From Liriodendron chinense (lineage: Eukaryota; Streptophyta; Magnoliopsida; Magnoliales; Magnoliaceae), in NCBI GenBank assembly GCA_003013855.2, contig ML058384.1, positions 18,920,176-18,984,175 on the forward strand: a DNA stretch of 64,000 nt, written 5' to 3'. A program made the position numbers and the translations under genes. Positions 1 to 10,933 of the stretch are shown here, one piece after another. Each line of letters begins with the position of its first letter. Position 1 is the stretch's first letter. The notes beneath the pieces were generated by a model, which had not been told where the DNA came from, made no database searches, and saw only the letters and a program-made list of their open reading frames with translations.

Positions 1-123
1 TGAAGGGTTGTACACTTATGATGCCCTGGTCTCTGGAAGACGGGATGTACATGCAAGATGAAGGCCATCGATGATAGGTGCGACGTCCTCAACTGATGGA
101 CGACTGAGCGGCTTGGTGGAGAC

Positions 124-231
124 GTGGGCCCCTCCTGAAGTTGGAGTGCTGGAGAGGAAGATGAGACTGGTGAAGATGTGGGCCCCTCCTGACATTAGAG
201 TGCTGGAGAGGAAGATGAGACTGGTGAAGAT
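124..231. repeat. 54-bp tandem duplication
   Basis: Two near-identical 54-bp units lie head to tail, each starting GTGGGCCCCTCCTGA. The stretch lies in the presumed leader of the minus-strand Tat-like element whose PBS is at about 362-378. No coding sense is visible. Confidence 0.75.
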
Positions 232-361
232 GTGCGTGTGAAATGATCCACCAACTCTTGGTTGAGCATGTGTGGTAGATGATGCTAACCATTGATTAGG
301 TAAAAGGGAGAAGATGACTGAACGACGAAGGAAGAAATAGGCGAGAACAATTTAGTCGTTC

Positions 362-378
362 CCACAGACGGCGCCAAT
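362..378 (-). other. Primer binding site of a minus-strand Tat-like gypsy element
   Basis: The reverse complement reads TTGGCGCCGTCTGTGGG, a sequence common just downstream of 5' LTRs in plant Tat/Retand-type Ty3/gypsy elements. It directly abuts an LTR terminus at 380 (TG on the plus strand, CA on the minus strand). This identifies 380-1577 as an LTR read leftward, with internal sequence continuing off the left edge of the window. Confidence 0.7.
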
Positions 379-379
379 C

Positions 380-1577
380 TGTTAACGCCAAAAATTGGCT
401 AACAGATGTTGGTCAGAGACCAACTTTGATTCTTTGTCGTCTGACCTCCAATCGGAGATGAATGGTGTAGATTGGGGAACCTGCAATCACCAAGAAAGGT
501 TAGGACCACCGCCGGTTGGCCCGGCTTATGGCCCTCCGATGGGAAAGTCAGTACGGGTACTGTGATAGTAAGATGAAGTGTGAAATGTAGGCTTAGAGAT
601 TGTGTACCTTTATCATCTGTGAGGTCATCTATTCATGCAGATCCGGGTGATCCAGTCTGTTACGCAAGCTATTAAGATTAGTACTGATTTCAGGGGATAA
701 GGCACTTATCTTGTTAATCCTTAGATAAGGGGATAGCCTAACCACTTTACACGTCTAATTGATTACGTCTCTTGATGGAGATCCCTTGAGACACGGAGCC
801 GTAGACGGAGATAAGCCCAAAATCGGCCTATACGTGCTGCTGGTACTATAGGCTAAGGGATGTCATCGCTGATCATCAGTAGTTAAAGCTGCTCGCACGT
901 CGGAAGATGCTCGTGAGGCAAGCTGCTCGCACGTCGGAAGATGCTCGCGAGACAAGCTGCTCGCATATATAGGCTGCTGGTACTATGAGCTGAAGGACGT
1001 CCTCGCCAGAGATCAGAGAGCAGAGAGCAGGGCTGCTCACATGACCAGAGACCAAAGACCAGAGACCAGAGCTGCTCGCATGACCAGAGAGCAGAGAGCA
1101 GAGAGCAGGGCTGCTCGCATGACCAGAGACCAGAGATCAGAGAGCAGGGTTGCTCACATGACCAGAGACCAGAGACCAGAGAGCAGGGCTGCTCGCATGA
1201 CCAGAGACCAAAGAGCAGAGAGCAGGGCTGCTCGCATGACCAGAGACCAAAGAGCAGAGAGCAGAGCTGCTCGCATGACCAGAGAGCAAAGACCAGAGAC
1301 CAGAGCTGCTCGCATATTCGGGAGCTGCTCACATGTCGGGAGTGCTCATGACGAGAGTGGTCATATGTCGGGAGTGCTCATGATGAGAGTGGTCATATGT
1401 CGGGAGTGCTCATGACGAGAGTTGCTCACGAGCCAAGCTGCTCGCATGTTGATCGGATGGCATTGCTCGGGGATCTGAGATGAACAATAAACAGAGGAGG
1501 CTCGCTATCGAACAATCTGATAATGACTTCTCAATCACTTTCTGATCACATCTTTCGACGACCAACTTTATTCTACA
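380..1577 (-). mobile_element. Tat-like gypsy LTR (minus strand)
   Basis: Read on the minus strand it begins TGTAGAATAAAG at 1577 and ends TTAACA at 380, so it has TG...CA ends and a length of 1198 bp. A PBS follows at 362-378. Just outside the other end, at about 1581-1600, the minus strand is purine-rich (GGACTTGGGGGGC), like a polypurine tract. An LTR bordered by both a PBS and a PPT would fit a tandem LTR-internal-LTR arrangement. The start at 1577 is less certain than the end. The body carries the 39-bp tandem array and repeated GCTGCTCGCA motifs that recur at 63.85 kb. Confidence 0.55.
1008..1316. repeat. 39-bp tandem array
   Basis: About seven and a half head-to-tail 39-bp units are built on GACCAGAGACCAGAGAGCAG followed by GGCTGCTCGCAT. 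Because 39 is divisible by three, the array is open in several frames on both strands. The plus-strand frame repeats a 13-residue unit (MTRDQRPESRAAR). I regard this openness as a by-product of periodicity, not a gene. Flanking sequence on both sides (890-1007 and 1317-1445) carries shorter GCTGCTCGCA and GGGAGTGCTCATGA repeats. Confidence 0.9.
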
Positions 1578-1705
1578 ATAGAAGCCCCCCAAGTCCTTAG
1601 TGTTGAGGAGCTACGCGAAGGACTTGTATGTATATGTAACCGCCTATTTTCGGAGGAGAAGCCGTACATGATTGAGCATGCATTTATAAGTGCCAGCTTT
1701 CTGCA

Positions 1706-1950
1706 TAGAGATAGGCTGGCCTATCAATTGAGTCTTTGGCCCTGCGGTGAGCAGGTGACTTAGTCACTTCATGCTATAATGTTTTACTCAACACATGAAA
1801 ATGAGTTGGGCTCAATCTGGGAGGTATTGGCGACCATGTCCGCATAGAGATAGACTGATCTATCGATTGAGGCTTTGATTCAATCTGGGAGGTCTTGGCG
1901 ACCATGTCCGCATAGAGATAGACTGATCTATCAATTGAGGCTTTGATTCT
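1706..1950. repeat. 68-bp tandem duplication plus partial copy
   Basis: Units containing CAATCTGGGAGGT, GGCGACCATGTC, CGCATAGAGATAGACTG and ATTGAGGCTTTGATT start at 1813 and 1881, with a partial diverged copy at about 1706-1738. The surrounding 1580-2160 stretch looks like diverged retrotransposon non-coding DNA. Confidence 0.75.
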
Positions 1951-2189
1951 ACCAAGGGCAGAAGATTGGCCAAGAGAATGTATGTATTCCCTTCGGGGCT
2001 ATTCGGGTCTAAAAAATGGAGTAGCGACCAAGTTATAGATTCCATCTCCCACGACGGTTATCTCCACCTCCCACGACTTCAATGTTCTTCTATGATGCTT
2101 TAGGAACGATGTAGAGGCGTCCTTTATAGTAAAACTTCACCACCGACTTGGAATTTTTGAAAATTTACGGAGAGTTTACACACTCTGGG

Positions 2190-2420
2190 TGGTGGCCGGC
2201 TGGCTGGACCCCCCTGGCCGACCGGTCAGAGCTTTCACAGCAACTGTAAAAATAGTTTTTTCAAAAACATGTGGCAGACCTGTCTGCCGACCGGCCGGTC
2301 GGATGACAGGTCGGGTAGTGTAAAAAACGTTCCAGAGAATTTGTGATTTTTGGAGGGTTTGGCCGACCTGTCTACTGCAGTGGCCAGCCTGTCGGACGAC
2401 CGGTCAGACATTCTATGACT
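2190..2420. repeat. Diverged GACCGGTC cassette region
   Basis: The stretch contains GACCGGTCAG near 2219, GACCGGCCGGTCGG near 2290 and GACCGGTCAG near 2398, among GACAGG and GACCTGTC half-sites. It resembles the palindromic modules in the SIRE-like LTR at 7332-7640 and in Athila-like LTRs elsewhere in the window. The element it belongs to could not be bounded. Confidence 0.55.
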
Positions 2421-2867
2421 TGTGATTTTTCATGATTCTCTTCCTCAAACTTCATTGCATCTTTCCTTCGCCTCTTGTCCTTTCTTCCTTTGATCTTTAA
2501 GGCATACAAAATGGATATTTTAACATCATATAGGTGAAGTCTCTCTCTTATTCTTACAAACACAAAGGCATGCATTAGATTAATCTTTAAACATGTAAAC
2601 CATTTACAATGTGTGATGAATTGGGGTTAGAATATGCACAATTCAGAGCTCAACAACATGCACTTATGGGGTGGTTAGTCAACTGTTAGAAAGACTAACA
2701 CATCATTTTCTTTTATTTGCATCTCATGCATTCCCTGCATTAATTAACTAGTTTAGGAAATCAATTGGTTTGTTATGTTATCATTGCTTGTGTATGCTTG
2801 GGTGGATAATATGTGTAACTTGCTTAGTATTTGTGCGTTAGAGCTAACATACTTAGGAGTAGTATAC

Positions 2868-2869
<2 letters not shown>

Positions 2870-2927
<58 letters not shown>
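2870..2927. repeat. (TA)n microsatellite
   Basis: About 29 TA dinucleotides in an AT-rich region. Flanks at 2430-3460 show no recognisable gene. The sequence GGAACTCGGGATCGAAATC near 3370 is followed by GGAGTGTTAC, which resembles the end of a plant gypsy LTR, but no matching start was found. Confidence 0.95.
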
Positions 2928-2931
<4 letters not shown>

Positions 2932-3619
2932 ATTTATCGTGAACCTGCTTCTAAGTAAAATGTCCATAGTATAATCTTGGAGATATTTCTTCACTATGTT
3001 GGCGTTTGACGCCTTCCATTTGACATATGCAGATGCCTTAAGAATAGGACCAATTGGTGGTGCGCTTGGGGTGCCCAATAGTCTTATAGCTTTATGCCAT
3101 TGGTAGTTATAATTTTCCTTCCTATATGCATTTATTGTGATTAGTATAATTCTCATATGGGCTAACACTGCTATTGAATAGTACCCCTTGAGTGTTAGCT
3201 ATATATTTTTTATTTAGTTACCTCTGCTTTGTTTTTTATCCGCTAGTTAAAATGCGTTACTCTGATTTATTTGTATATGGAATGAATGCACATATGATTG
3301 AGGATACGCGTGAGAATATTTCTCACGTGCAGCATTCCTAGATTAACACTTTAATAAGTTAACACCTGGGAACTCGGGATCGAAATCTCCATACTTAGGT
3401 GCTGATTTTTGGAGTGTTACATCAAGTCATGCGAATGGTAAACTTTCTAATAGAACACCCCATCCGTTTACAATGCCATCATCGGATGACCATTTTTGGA
3501 TGAGATACAAGCTATCCTCTCGATATATCACCTCACCCTATAATTCCCGACCATCCATGGAGTCGGACACGTCAGGGGTGATAAAAAAGAAGCCCGAAAA
3601 TTTTACGAGATCACCCTCC

Positions 3620-4135
3620 GAGGTAAGATGCCAGATCTCAAAGCCATGCAAATCACAACCTTGGATCCCAAAGAAGAGAGCTCAAAAAGGGGTTCTTTGG
3701 CTAAGGACTTGATATCTATATAACTCTCCGACGAGGGTCCAAGGAAGACAATACAAATTGGCTCACTGCTCGAGCCCCAACTTTGAGCATGAATGTTTGA
3801 CCTATTGTGCGAACATGCCGGCATATTTTCTTGGACCCACCAAGATATGCCTAGCATAAGTCCTAATGTCATGGTCCATAGGTTAAATGTGGACCCCAAC
3901 CACAAGCCCGTTAGACAAAAATGATGAGCCTTTGACGCAGAACGATACATGGCCATAGGGGAAGAGGATATCAAGCTTCTCTAGGCCAGCTTCATCGACG
4001 AAGTGAACCATCTAGATTGGCTCGCCAATGTAGTTCCTCGTCAAGAAAGCAAATGATAACTAAAGAGTCTATGTAGATTATACAGACCTCAACAAAGCAT
4101 GCCCCAAAGACAGCTTTCCGCTGCCCCACCCATGG
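3620..4135 (+). pseudogene. Tat-like gypsy pol fragment (protease-RT linker and RT N-terminus)
   Basis: Conceptual translation with several stops and frame changes gives motifs typical of Tat-lineage reverse transcriptase: DEGPRKTIQIG (about 3730), HAGIFSWTHQDMPSI, HRLNVDPNHKPVRQK (about 3885), AFDAERYMAIGEED, HLDWLANVV (about 4010) and the divergent downstream block DLNKACPKDSFPLP (about 4085-4125). The order matches the RT entry region of Ty3/gypsy pol. The catalytic YxDD palm and everything downstream are absent, because the homology stops at about 4135. This is a decayed fragment, not an expressed gene. Confidence 0.8.
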
Positions 4136-5593
4136 AACGTCGAGCACTTGAAGTACTACCACTAGTAAAAACGCTAAGGCATAAGTTTTTCTGTCATTCT
4201 CTTTTTCGACGACCACGTGTGCTGAAATTCTTTAATAAACAAAAGTGGTTACTTTCGTTTGAGTATCAAACTCTTCCTAAAATTTGGCCTAACTTCCCCA
4301 TAAAAAAGGGAACCGTCGACCAGACGCACTCCATGAATATCTTCAACACCACTAATTGAAGATGTCACCCTGAGCGACCCTAATAAGCAAGTTCGATATG
4401 AGCATGCTCCTAAAAGCCATCCCAAGCCCCCGAAATTGCTCGTCATAACAACAAAGCCCACAGGCCATCATAGAGCAACACCGCCGAAAGCCCCACTGAA
4501 ACTGCTCATCATAACAGATGAAAGCCCATGGGCCAGCTCAAAGCAACACCACCCCATGCCCCACCCAAATTGCTCCCCTAATAGAGTAGAGCCCACGAGG
4601 CCAATTGCCCCACCTCGCTAACTGATCAGTTCAGTAGCTAGAGTAAGGGGGGCACCCAAAACAACATCACTCTTTCAATTGAACACGGTACTTGAGAAAG
4701 GCAAGACGAAAGGTTTGTAAAAAAACATGTCACTTTTGCATTTCTAAACCCAATCGGGTTCATTACAAAGGGCGACCCATGCCAATCAACATCCATTACA
4801 GAAGGTGAACCACGCTACATTAACCTCCATGACAAAGGGCGACCTTCGCCGAATAAAAGAGAGGAAGAATGACCCCGCCGTCAAGAGTCCTTTCCCTCAT
4901 TCAGTGTTGCCTTTCTTCGCTCTTTTGCTCTTTAACCAGTGGTCTAAGCTGGATAGTGATGAAGGGGTAAAAGAAGACAAAGATGTTGCAGTGGGATGCA
5001 AAAGACAGTAGAGGTCTAAAATAATAAGCTGCACACACTCGAATGACAACACTAGTGACACCAAGAGCTGCAGTTGTTATAATAAATTAGAGACACAGTA
5101 GAAGGTAGCACACAACAAAATAAGATGTTAGAACTGAAAATGTGATAGAAGTCATTTTTTGTGTATTATTACTCTGGGGTTCTGAGTAATGGAAACATTC
5201 ATAGATAATCACAAGCAATCATAAAGTACACATAAGAAGAGATATCGTAAGGCAAATTTTATTCTAGAGATTTTGAGATCTTGTATGTTCCAGGCCATGA
5301 TCTGGCACGAGCCCTTAATTATAGCAATGGTTGATCACCCTTGATTAAAAGGCGAAAGACTAAGTTGTTGAGGTTATTGTCTTTGAGTTCACGGTCGTAG
5401 AGACCTGCTTAGATTTGTTATGGATTGAGCCATCATTAGACAGGTCAGATGCCTATGTTACATATTCTTTCGGGTGGTCCGAGTTGAGAGACAGTCAGGG
5501 TTTATAATCGAGTCGTGCAAAGTAAAGCCAGTGACCGTTGCTGTGGATGGGTGTTCGCAGGAAGACACGTACTACGACCGTCGAGTGGTGCGA
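4136..5593. other. Unassigned repeat-like DNA
   Basis: No gene is recognised. There are short direct repeats: two ~66-bp units from about 4433 containing TGCTC.TCATAACA and AAAGCCCA, and about three ~38-bp units at 4745-4850 around ACAAAGGGCGACC. The last ~70 bp (about 5525-5592) resemble 26795-26870, which lies just after the 3' LTR of the Athila-like element; see findings. Confidence 0.5.
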
Positions 5594-6700
5594 TGTTGAG
5601 CTGCTAAATTATACATATTCTAGCCCATTACATCACATTATGTGCATAGTTTAGATGTTTAAAAGTCCTATCTAATGCAAGTTTAGTGGTTGTAGGAATG
5701 AGAGAGAGACTTCACTCAATTGATGATAAAAGACCCATTCAGAAGCTCTTTGTTGAATATGAAGGTGGGCCAAAGAAAGAAGAAAGCAAGGAGAGGAGAG
5801 AGAGGAAGAAAGAAAGAAAGAAAATGTAAAGAGAGGAGGCTAGACCGGTCAGCCATGTTGCTGCCCACCTTGTGAAGCTGCTAAAACCAGGCCTGGACAA
5901 GTCCGACAGGTTTCATAGCTAAGGTATCATAGAAGGCCAACGACTTTGTGAGAGGTGAAGAGGATCGTCGTGGGGCATTTACAACTCTCCTAAATCCGAT
6001 TTTTCATGCTTTTCATTAGTTTTTCATTGTTTTTAGTTGTAGCATGATAATGCTCGGCTAGAACCTCTTAGCTAAGGCTAAGAGGTGAAGCTTATAGCAA
6101 GTTATCATGTTGAATTCGTTTGATCCAAGTACTTTACTTTAAGTTTAGATTTTTAAGTTCTAGTTTGAATAAAAGTTGGTATTTTTGTATGTTTAATGAG
6201 AGTTCATGTGCTTCGGGTGTGGGTTTCTTGCAATTCTCTGAGATTATCATGTTTGAATTAATTAGATTTGAATTGTAGTAATACCTGAACATACCATAGT
6301 CCATTGGCATGGTTGTTACTTTAAAGGCTACTTATTTGAATTCTATGTGCTTCATTAGAACTAGATCTTAATTTTCAATTTAAGTGAGGGTTGTTTGTAT
6401 TTGAATGCTAAATCTTCCAACTAGAAGAGAGATAGAGCTTCAATTTTAGTTGTGTTTATGCTTGGATGAATGAATTGTCATGGAACTACTACAAGTGGAT
6501 CCTTGAGGCCTTAGTTCCGTTAATTACAGATTTTTACAAAGTTACTATTTTAAGTTAGTTTTGAATTTAAAATCTAAAATTGTTGATATTAGAGTTGTTA
6601 TAATAATCTGAATTAGTTTACCCTAATTCCCTGTGGATCGACCTCAATCTTACCGAGATTATTACTACATCGCAAGCCTTGCACTTGAGGCGAGCGAGCA
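5594..6700 (+). repeat. Athila-like 5' LTR
   Basis: Starts TGTTGAGCTGCTAAATTATA and ends GAGGCGAGCGAGCA, so TG...CA, 1107 bp. Compared with the 3' LTR it lacks ~270 bp around 5909, exactly the part that holds the GACCGGTC cassette and TATA box in the 3' LTR. Only one GACCGGTC remains, near 5843. The R/U5-like portion (CTTAGCTAAGGCTAAGAGGTGAAGC and CTCGGTC-type motifs) is shared with the other Athila-like LTRs at 34083, 43006 and 25405. Confidence 0.88.
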
Positions 6701-6725
6701 CGTTTCTATCGCCGTTGCCGGGGAA
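6701..6725 (+). other. Degenerate Athila-type primer binding site
   Basis: Immediately after the 5' LTR comes TCGCCGTTGCCGGGGAA, a mutated form of the TGGCGCCGTTGCCGGGGAA sequence that follows Athila-type 5' LTRs. It confirms the LTR end at 6700. Confidence 0.8.
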
Positions 6726-6989
6726 TTTAGGTTAAACGGTTCTAAATTATTTTAGTAGCTATAGAAGTAGAAGTAGTTAGGGCTTACTATTTTCCTAGGA
6801 CTAGTTTTTCTGAATTTTAGAACTAATAAGGTTTGTTTTGTTTTGTAGGAAGTTCTTTTAGTTCAAGCAAATTGGGTACTATCCTTCCAACTTGAACTAT
6901 TTCAATTTTCAGTTTTTAGAATTTTTATTTTATTTTCAGATTTTGTTTTTAGGACTTAGGATTAGTTTAGATTTTTTTTATTGTGAGGT

Positions 6990-6994
6990 TTATG
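6990..6994. repeat. Target-site duplication TTATG, left copy
   Basis: TTATG immediately precedes TGTTAGTGCAC; the identical right copy is 12794-12798. The perfect 5-bp match fixes both ends of the gag-only element. Confidence 0.92.
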
Positions 6995-7331
6995 TGTTAG
7001 TGCACTTCTTCGTGGCATACTAGTGCACCTTGTTTGTCAATCACTTACAGCTGTGAGTCTTGTGTCGGTTGAGCCAAAGAAGACGAAGAACGAAGACTCA
7101 AGACGTCCAGCCGCATCAAGGAAGAAGATTCAGGTATATGAGATGCCTTGGTGCCTTAACCTCGACCAAAACCCATCCCCTTTGTATCCTTGATGACCTT
7201 GACCATATTGGAGTACATTTAGTCATCATAGATAGGCCCTAGGTGTCCCTTTTGAACATCCTAACCTTGGCCTTGAACTACATGCTGAAGAAACACTAGT
7301 ATCAGCAAATACATTGGGGTCCCAGGCTGGT

Positions 7332-7640
7332 CCGACCGGTCAAGACCGGTCGGCCAGCATCCCTGCTGGATGTACAAAGGCCAGCCGACCGGTCAGGACC
7401 GGTCGGCCATTCACATGTGCAGGTATACAGCAAGGTGGGCCGACCGGTCATGACCGGTCGGCCAGTGTTTGGCTCCTTGCACCTTTCAGCCATCCAGCAA
7501 GGGGGGCCGACCGGTCATGACCGGTCGGCCAGCATGTTTCTGGCTGTCCAGTGAAGGGGTCCGACCGGTCATGACCGGTCGGCCCAGTGTATTGTGCCTG
7601 CCCATCCAGCAAAGACCTCCGACCGGTCATGACCGGTCGG
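7332..7640. repeat. Six palindromic GACCGGTC modules, U3 of 5' LTR
   Basis: Modules start at 7332, 7385, 7440, 7507, 7561 and 7619, so spacing is 53-67 bp. Four have the exact core GACCGGTCATGACCGGTC extended by CC and GG, a perfect 22-bp self-complementary sequence; the other two carry AA or AG(G) at the centre. The spacers differ from one another, so only the palindrome is conserved. The array ends ~70 bp upstream of the TATA box, the position expected of a U3 enhancer. Each module could fold into a hairpin or bind a dimeric factor. The function is inferred. Confidence 0.92.
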
Positions 7641-7706
7641 GACAGGTCGGGACAGGTCGTTTATGACCGTTTTCTGCCCGTTTTAGAGCCGTTGGAGCCC
7701 TCTTTT

Positions 7707-7716
7707 CTATATATAT
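7707..7716 (+). promoter_or_regulatory. Candidate TATA box, 5' LTR promoter
   Basis: CTATATATAT lies ~67 bp downstream of the last palindromic module and in the middle of the LTR, consistent with a U3/R boundary shortly after. The identical site in the 3' LTR is at 11647-11656. Confidence 0.65.
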
Positions 7717-8960
7717 GGTGCTCCATTCTTGGGCAAGGAGAGAGGAGTTTTTGAGAGCCCATTCCACACTTATCTTGTACATCATTTGGGGCCTCAAAGA
7801 GGAGGTTGTCAAGTCATATCCCTTGTGTTTCAAGCACAAGTATGGGCATTCAAATGCTATCAAGAGATGACTTGATTCCTCTCTCAAATCTAGAGGTGTG
7901 ACACTAATCCACATAGGTATATCCTTTGTCCAAGACCTCTAGAAGACTCTCTAGGTGAATCTCCTAGTTGGAACAACCTACACATCCCATGTATGAGATT
8001 CACCCATTCTCCTAGCACCTTGGGCATTTCAAGGCATCGCATGCAAGGTGTTTGATCGAATGTGGCTGAGGCATTGGCAACGCAACGGCGGCACGATCGA
8101 GGGAGCAAAGGGAAGCTGATTGAAGCACGGGAGAGCGGAGATCAAGCAACCCATTACGGCGCTAAACAAGGGGCTCATCCGACAAGTAAGTTGTCTCATT
8201 TGAGAGTCCATTTTAGAGTTTGTTTGTCAACTCGCCTTAGGGACGTTAGCCGTTCCTTGGCCCGTTAGCCGGGCCTAAACTAAGTCTCCAAGGGGGAGCC
8301 TCCGACACGGGAGTAAACGTGCGATAAGGTTGAGAGTTAGCCTTTGTCTAAAACTCCGGATACGGTTGAGAGGTGAACTGATAAAACCTCCGTGTGTAAA
8401 GGTTGAGAGGTGAACCTCATTTAAAACCTCCGATAGTGAATGCCGGTGTGCTCAAAGGGGTTGAGTACTTGAACCGGGAGTGGAGTAGACACGTAGTCGA
8501 ACCACTATACATCCTTGTGTTTGTGATTGTTATTGAGCACATTGATATCTTTGCATTGTTAGTTTAATTGCTTAATTATGAATGATTGATATGAATGCAT
8601 GCTAGGCACTTTTTAGGCATCCTCGCACAAGATGTACCTTCACTACTTGTGTAGACTTGAGCTCATTGATCCAATCTCATAAGTCTACACAAGGTGCATA
8701 GGTTAGTAGCTTAATTAGTTGAATCATTTTCTTACCTATGCATGCTTAGACTAGGGTTGGTTATTGCTTAACTCTTGCTAGTCTTGTGATTGGACCCACC
8801 AAGGCTTGGAAGCCAAGGTGTTCTTGCTTACCTAGCTTAAACTTGTTGAATTGCATAAGTAGGCGAAAAGAATTTGAAAAAGGTCCTATTCACCCCCCCT
8901 CTAGGTCCATAGACATATCTCCAAGTATCTCTACAAGCGGTGAAAAACCGCAATTTCATT

Positions 8961-8972
8961 TGGTATCAGAGC
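8961..8972 (+). other. Primer binding site (initiator Met tRNA)
   Basis: TGGTATCAGAGC follows the 5' LTR after two bases. It is the standard plant Ty1/copia PBS complementary to the 3' end of initiator-methionine tRNA. Confidence 0.95.
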
Positions 8973-9031
8973 GGGTTTCTCTTTAAGGGCTTAATTGCCT
9001 AGAGATAGATCCTAAAGAGAAACTTGAAAAT

Positions 9032-10117
9032 ATGTCTAGAGAGGACTCTTCATCCGTCACTAAGCCTCCTTTCTTTGATGGGTCAAATTATCCATATTGG
9101 AAAGCCCGAATGCGAATCTTCTTGGAATCTATTGATTCGGATGTGAGGGACATGGTTGACTTTGGATATGAACCCCCAATGGTTACTATTTCCAAGGAGG
9201 GTGAGCCGGATGTTGTCAGGCCAAAAGACAAGGCATTATGGACTGCTCATGAAAAAGCTCAACGTATTAATAATGCCAAAGGCCTGAATGCCATATTTTG
9301 TTCAGTATCAAGAGATGAATTTGGTCGGATCCAAAACTGCTCTACCAGTAAACAAGCATGGGATATTCTTGAAGTTACCCATGAAGGTACAAATGTTGTT
9401 AAAAATTCTAAACTCCAACGCCTCTCCACTCTATTTGAAAATATTATTATGGAGGAGGATGAAACGTTTACTGAATTTTATACCAAACTGAACAAAATCA
9501 CAAATGATATGTGGGGCTTAGGGGATCCGGTTCCGGAACATAGGCTTTGTAGGAAAATTCTGAGATCTCTTCCGGATCGGTTCTCTTCTAAAGTCACCAC
9601 CATTGAAGAGTGTAGGGATCTAAACACAATGAAAGTTGAAGAACTCATAGGTTCCCTACAAACCTTTGAGCTAGGCTTTAAAGCCCCCTCTAGAAGGAAA
9701 AACATCGCCTTCAAGTCCTCTCACAGACACAAGAAAATCAAAAGTGAGACGGAGGATGATAGCGATGATGAGGATGATGAGGAAGAACAATTGAACAAAA
9801 AATTTAAGAGATTCCTCAAATTTGATAGAGGGAATAGCCGTGACAAGAAGGACAAGAAGGGTGATAAACGTACAGGAAAATCATCCATACCTTCATCCGT
9901 CCGTTGTTACGGTTGCGGTCGTCGTGGCCATATTGCCCCGGAATGTCCGGAAGAGCCTAAACCGAAAGGTAAAAAGGCAATGGCTGCCACTTGGGATGAT
10001 ACGGAGGAGTCCGAATCTGATGATGAGAGCCAACATAATGATCTTGCTCTCTCGGCCTCCATCACGACCCCTTTACCAGATTATCTAAGAGGGGATCCCA
10101 ACCGCTATCCCTTCTAG
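9032..10117 (+). CDS. Retrotransposon gag polyprotein (copia, UBN2-type with CCHC zinc knuckle)
   Basis: An uninterrupted 361-codon ORF that begins 60 bp after the PBS. Residues ~12-25 carry FFDGSNYPYWKARM, the N-terminal signature of plant copia gag (DUF4219/UBN2 family). Residues ~100-220 hold the UBN2-like core, with SKQAWDILEVTHEGT and a FTEFYTKLNKI helix. A basic and acidic linker (~225-285) precedes the single zinc knuckle CYGCGRRGHIAPECP (~293-307, CX2CX4HX4C complete). The tail is acidic and ends YPF-stop. Gag would form virus-like particles and bind RNA. Pol does not follow in any frame; the stop is followed by SIRE-type 3' non-coding DNA. The frame is intact in an element with largely identical LTRs, which suggests selection or youth. 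Confidence 0.93.
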   Translation: MSREDSSSVTKPPFFDGSNYPYWKARMRIFLESIDSDVRDMVDFGYEPPMVTISKEGEPDVVRPKDKALWTAHEKAQRINNAKGLNAIFCSVSRDEFGRIQNCSTSKQAWDILEVTHEGTNVVKNSKLQRLSTLFENIIMEEDETFTEFYTKLNKITNDMWGLGDPVPEHRLCRKILRSLPDRFSSKVTTIEECRDLNTMKVEELIGSLQTFELGFKAPSRRKNIAFKSSHRHKKIKSETEDDSDDEDDEEEQLNKKFKRFLKFDRGNSRDKKDKKGDKRTGKSSIPSSVRCYGCGRRGHIAPECPEEPKPKGKKAMAATWDDTEESESDDESQHNDLALSASITTPLPDYLRGDPNRYPF

Positions 10118-10689
10118 GAGAAGAAGGTGTTCTCAACCCCTCACCTCATGCTACATTTTATGAGGGTGTTGTGGAACTTTGCTACCCTTTGGCTTTTTAA
10201 TCTCATCATGGTAAGAGAGGGTAGCTAGTTTTGCTTTTATTGGTAAATCTGAGGATTTCAGCCTCATTTCTGTGTATATGGGCAAATCGGAGGATTCAAG
10301 CCTCATTCGCCCAAATTTTGATGATTTAGCTTTGCTTTTAATGATACATTTGCTTGCTAGATTGTCATCTTGCTTAGATTAGCTAACCATCTTGAGTTTT
10401 ATGCTTCATGTATGCTAATCTTTGCTTAGTATTGGTCTTGATATACCACTAGGGGAGGTTGGTTGATTGGGCTATAAGCCCTTTGTGCTTCATTGCAAAT
10501 GTATGTCCTTGACCAATATTGCATGATTACCTACGCTTAGATAGTTATATATTCCTGTTAATCATGTTTTTCTTAGCATGCTCCATGTACTTATGATTCA
10601 TGCACCCTACACTCTCCTTCTAGCATGTGCTTATAGTTATAACTGCGACACACTATCTCCTCTTACCTTAACTTCATTGGTATATCATT

Positions 10690-10737
10690 AAGGGGGAGAG
10701 AATAGTTTGTCAATTGCTAACAAAAAGGGGGAGAAAG
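10690..10737 (+). other. Two internal polypurine tracts
   Basis: AAGGGGGAGAGA (10690-10701) and AAAAAGGGGGAGAAAG (10722-10737) lie upstream of the terminal PPT. Multiple PPT copies are a known trait of SIRE-lineage copia elements. Confidence 0.75.
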
Positions 10738-10922
10738 ATCAAATCCCACCAAAACTACATGCTATGTTTTGTGATACAGGGATTGACAGGTTGTGGGGGA
10801 GCAAACTGAAGCGGAGCAGCATAGTTTAGACATGTCAAGAGTCCTGTAATTTATGTTTTATCAATGTAATCTCTTGTACATGTAATTTGTTTTGGTAGGT
10901 TAAGTTTTTGTAAGTAATTGAC

Positions 10923-10933
10923 AAAGGGGGAGA
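10923..10933 (+). other. Terminal polypurine tract
   Basis: AAAGGGGGAGA directly before the 3' LTR would prime plus-strand DNA synthesis. Confidence 0.85.

Larger units (their letters stand above)
6995..8958 (+). repeat. 5' LTR of the gag-only element
   Basis: 1964 bp, starts TGTTAGTGCACTTCTTCGTG and ends CGCAATTTCA. It holds six palindromic GACCGGTC modules (7332-7640), a TATA box (7707-7716) and a long leader with short repeats around GGTTGAGAGGTGAAC (8320-8420). Confidence 0.95.

Noticed and set aside
883..1415. Long overlapping frames on both strands in the 39-bp array
   Set aside because: Openness on both strands follows from the period of 39; the peptides match no family I know.
2824..3168. 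114-codon open frame on the minus strand
   Set aside because: Its central third is a translated (TA)n tract; the rest shows no known domain.
3603..3974. 123-codon frame on the minus strand opposite the RT relic
   Set aside because: The plus strand carries recognisable Tat-like RT motifs, so the minus frame is a shadow.
7332..7640. CRISPR-like pattern of repeated palindromes with unlike spacers
   Set aside because: The modules are in the U3 of a plant LTR, are copied in the other LTR, have spacers of 29-44 bp that share fragments, and there is no leader or cas gene. The genome is eukaryotic.
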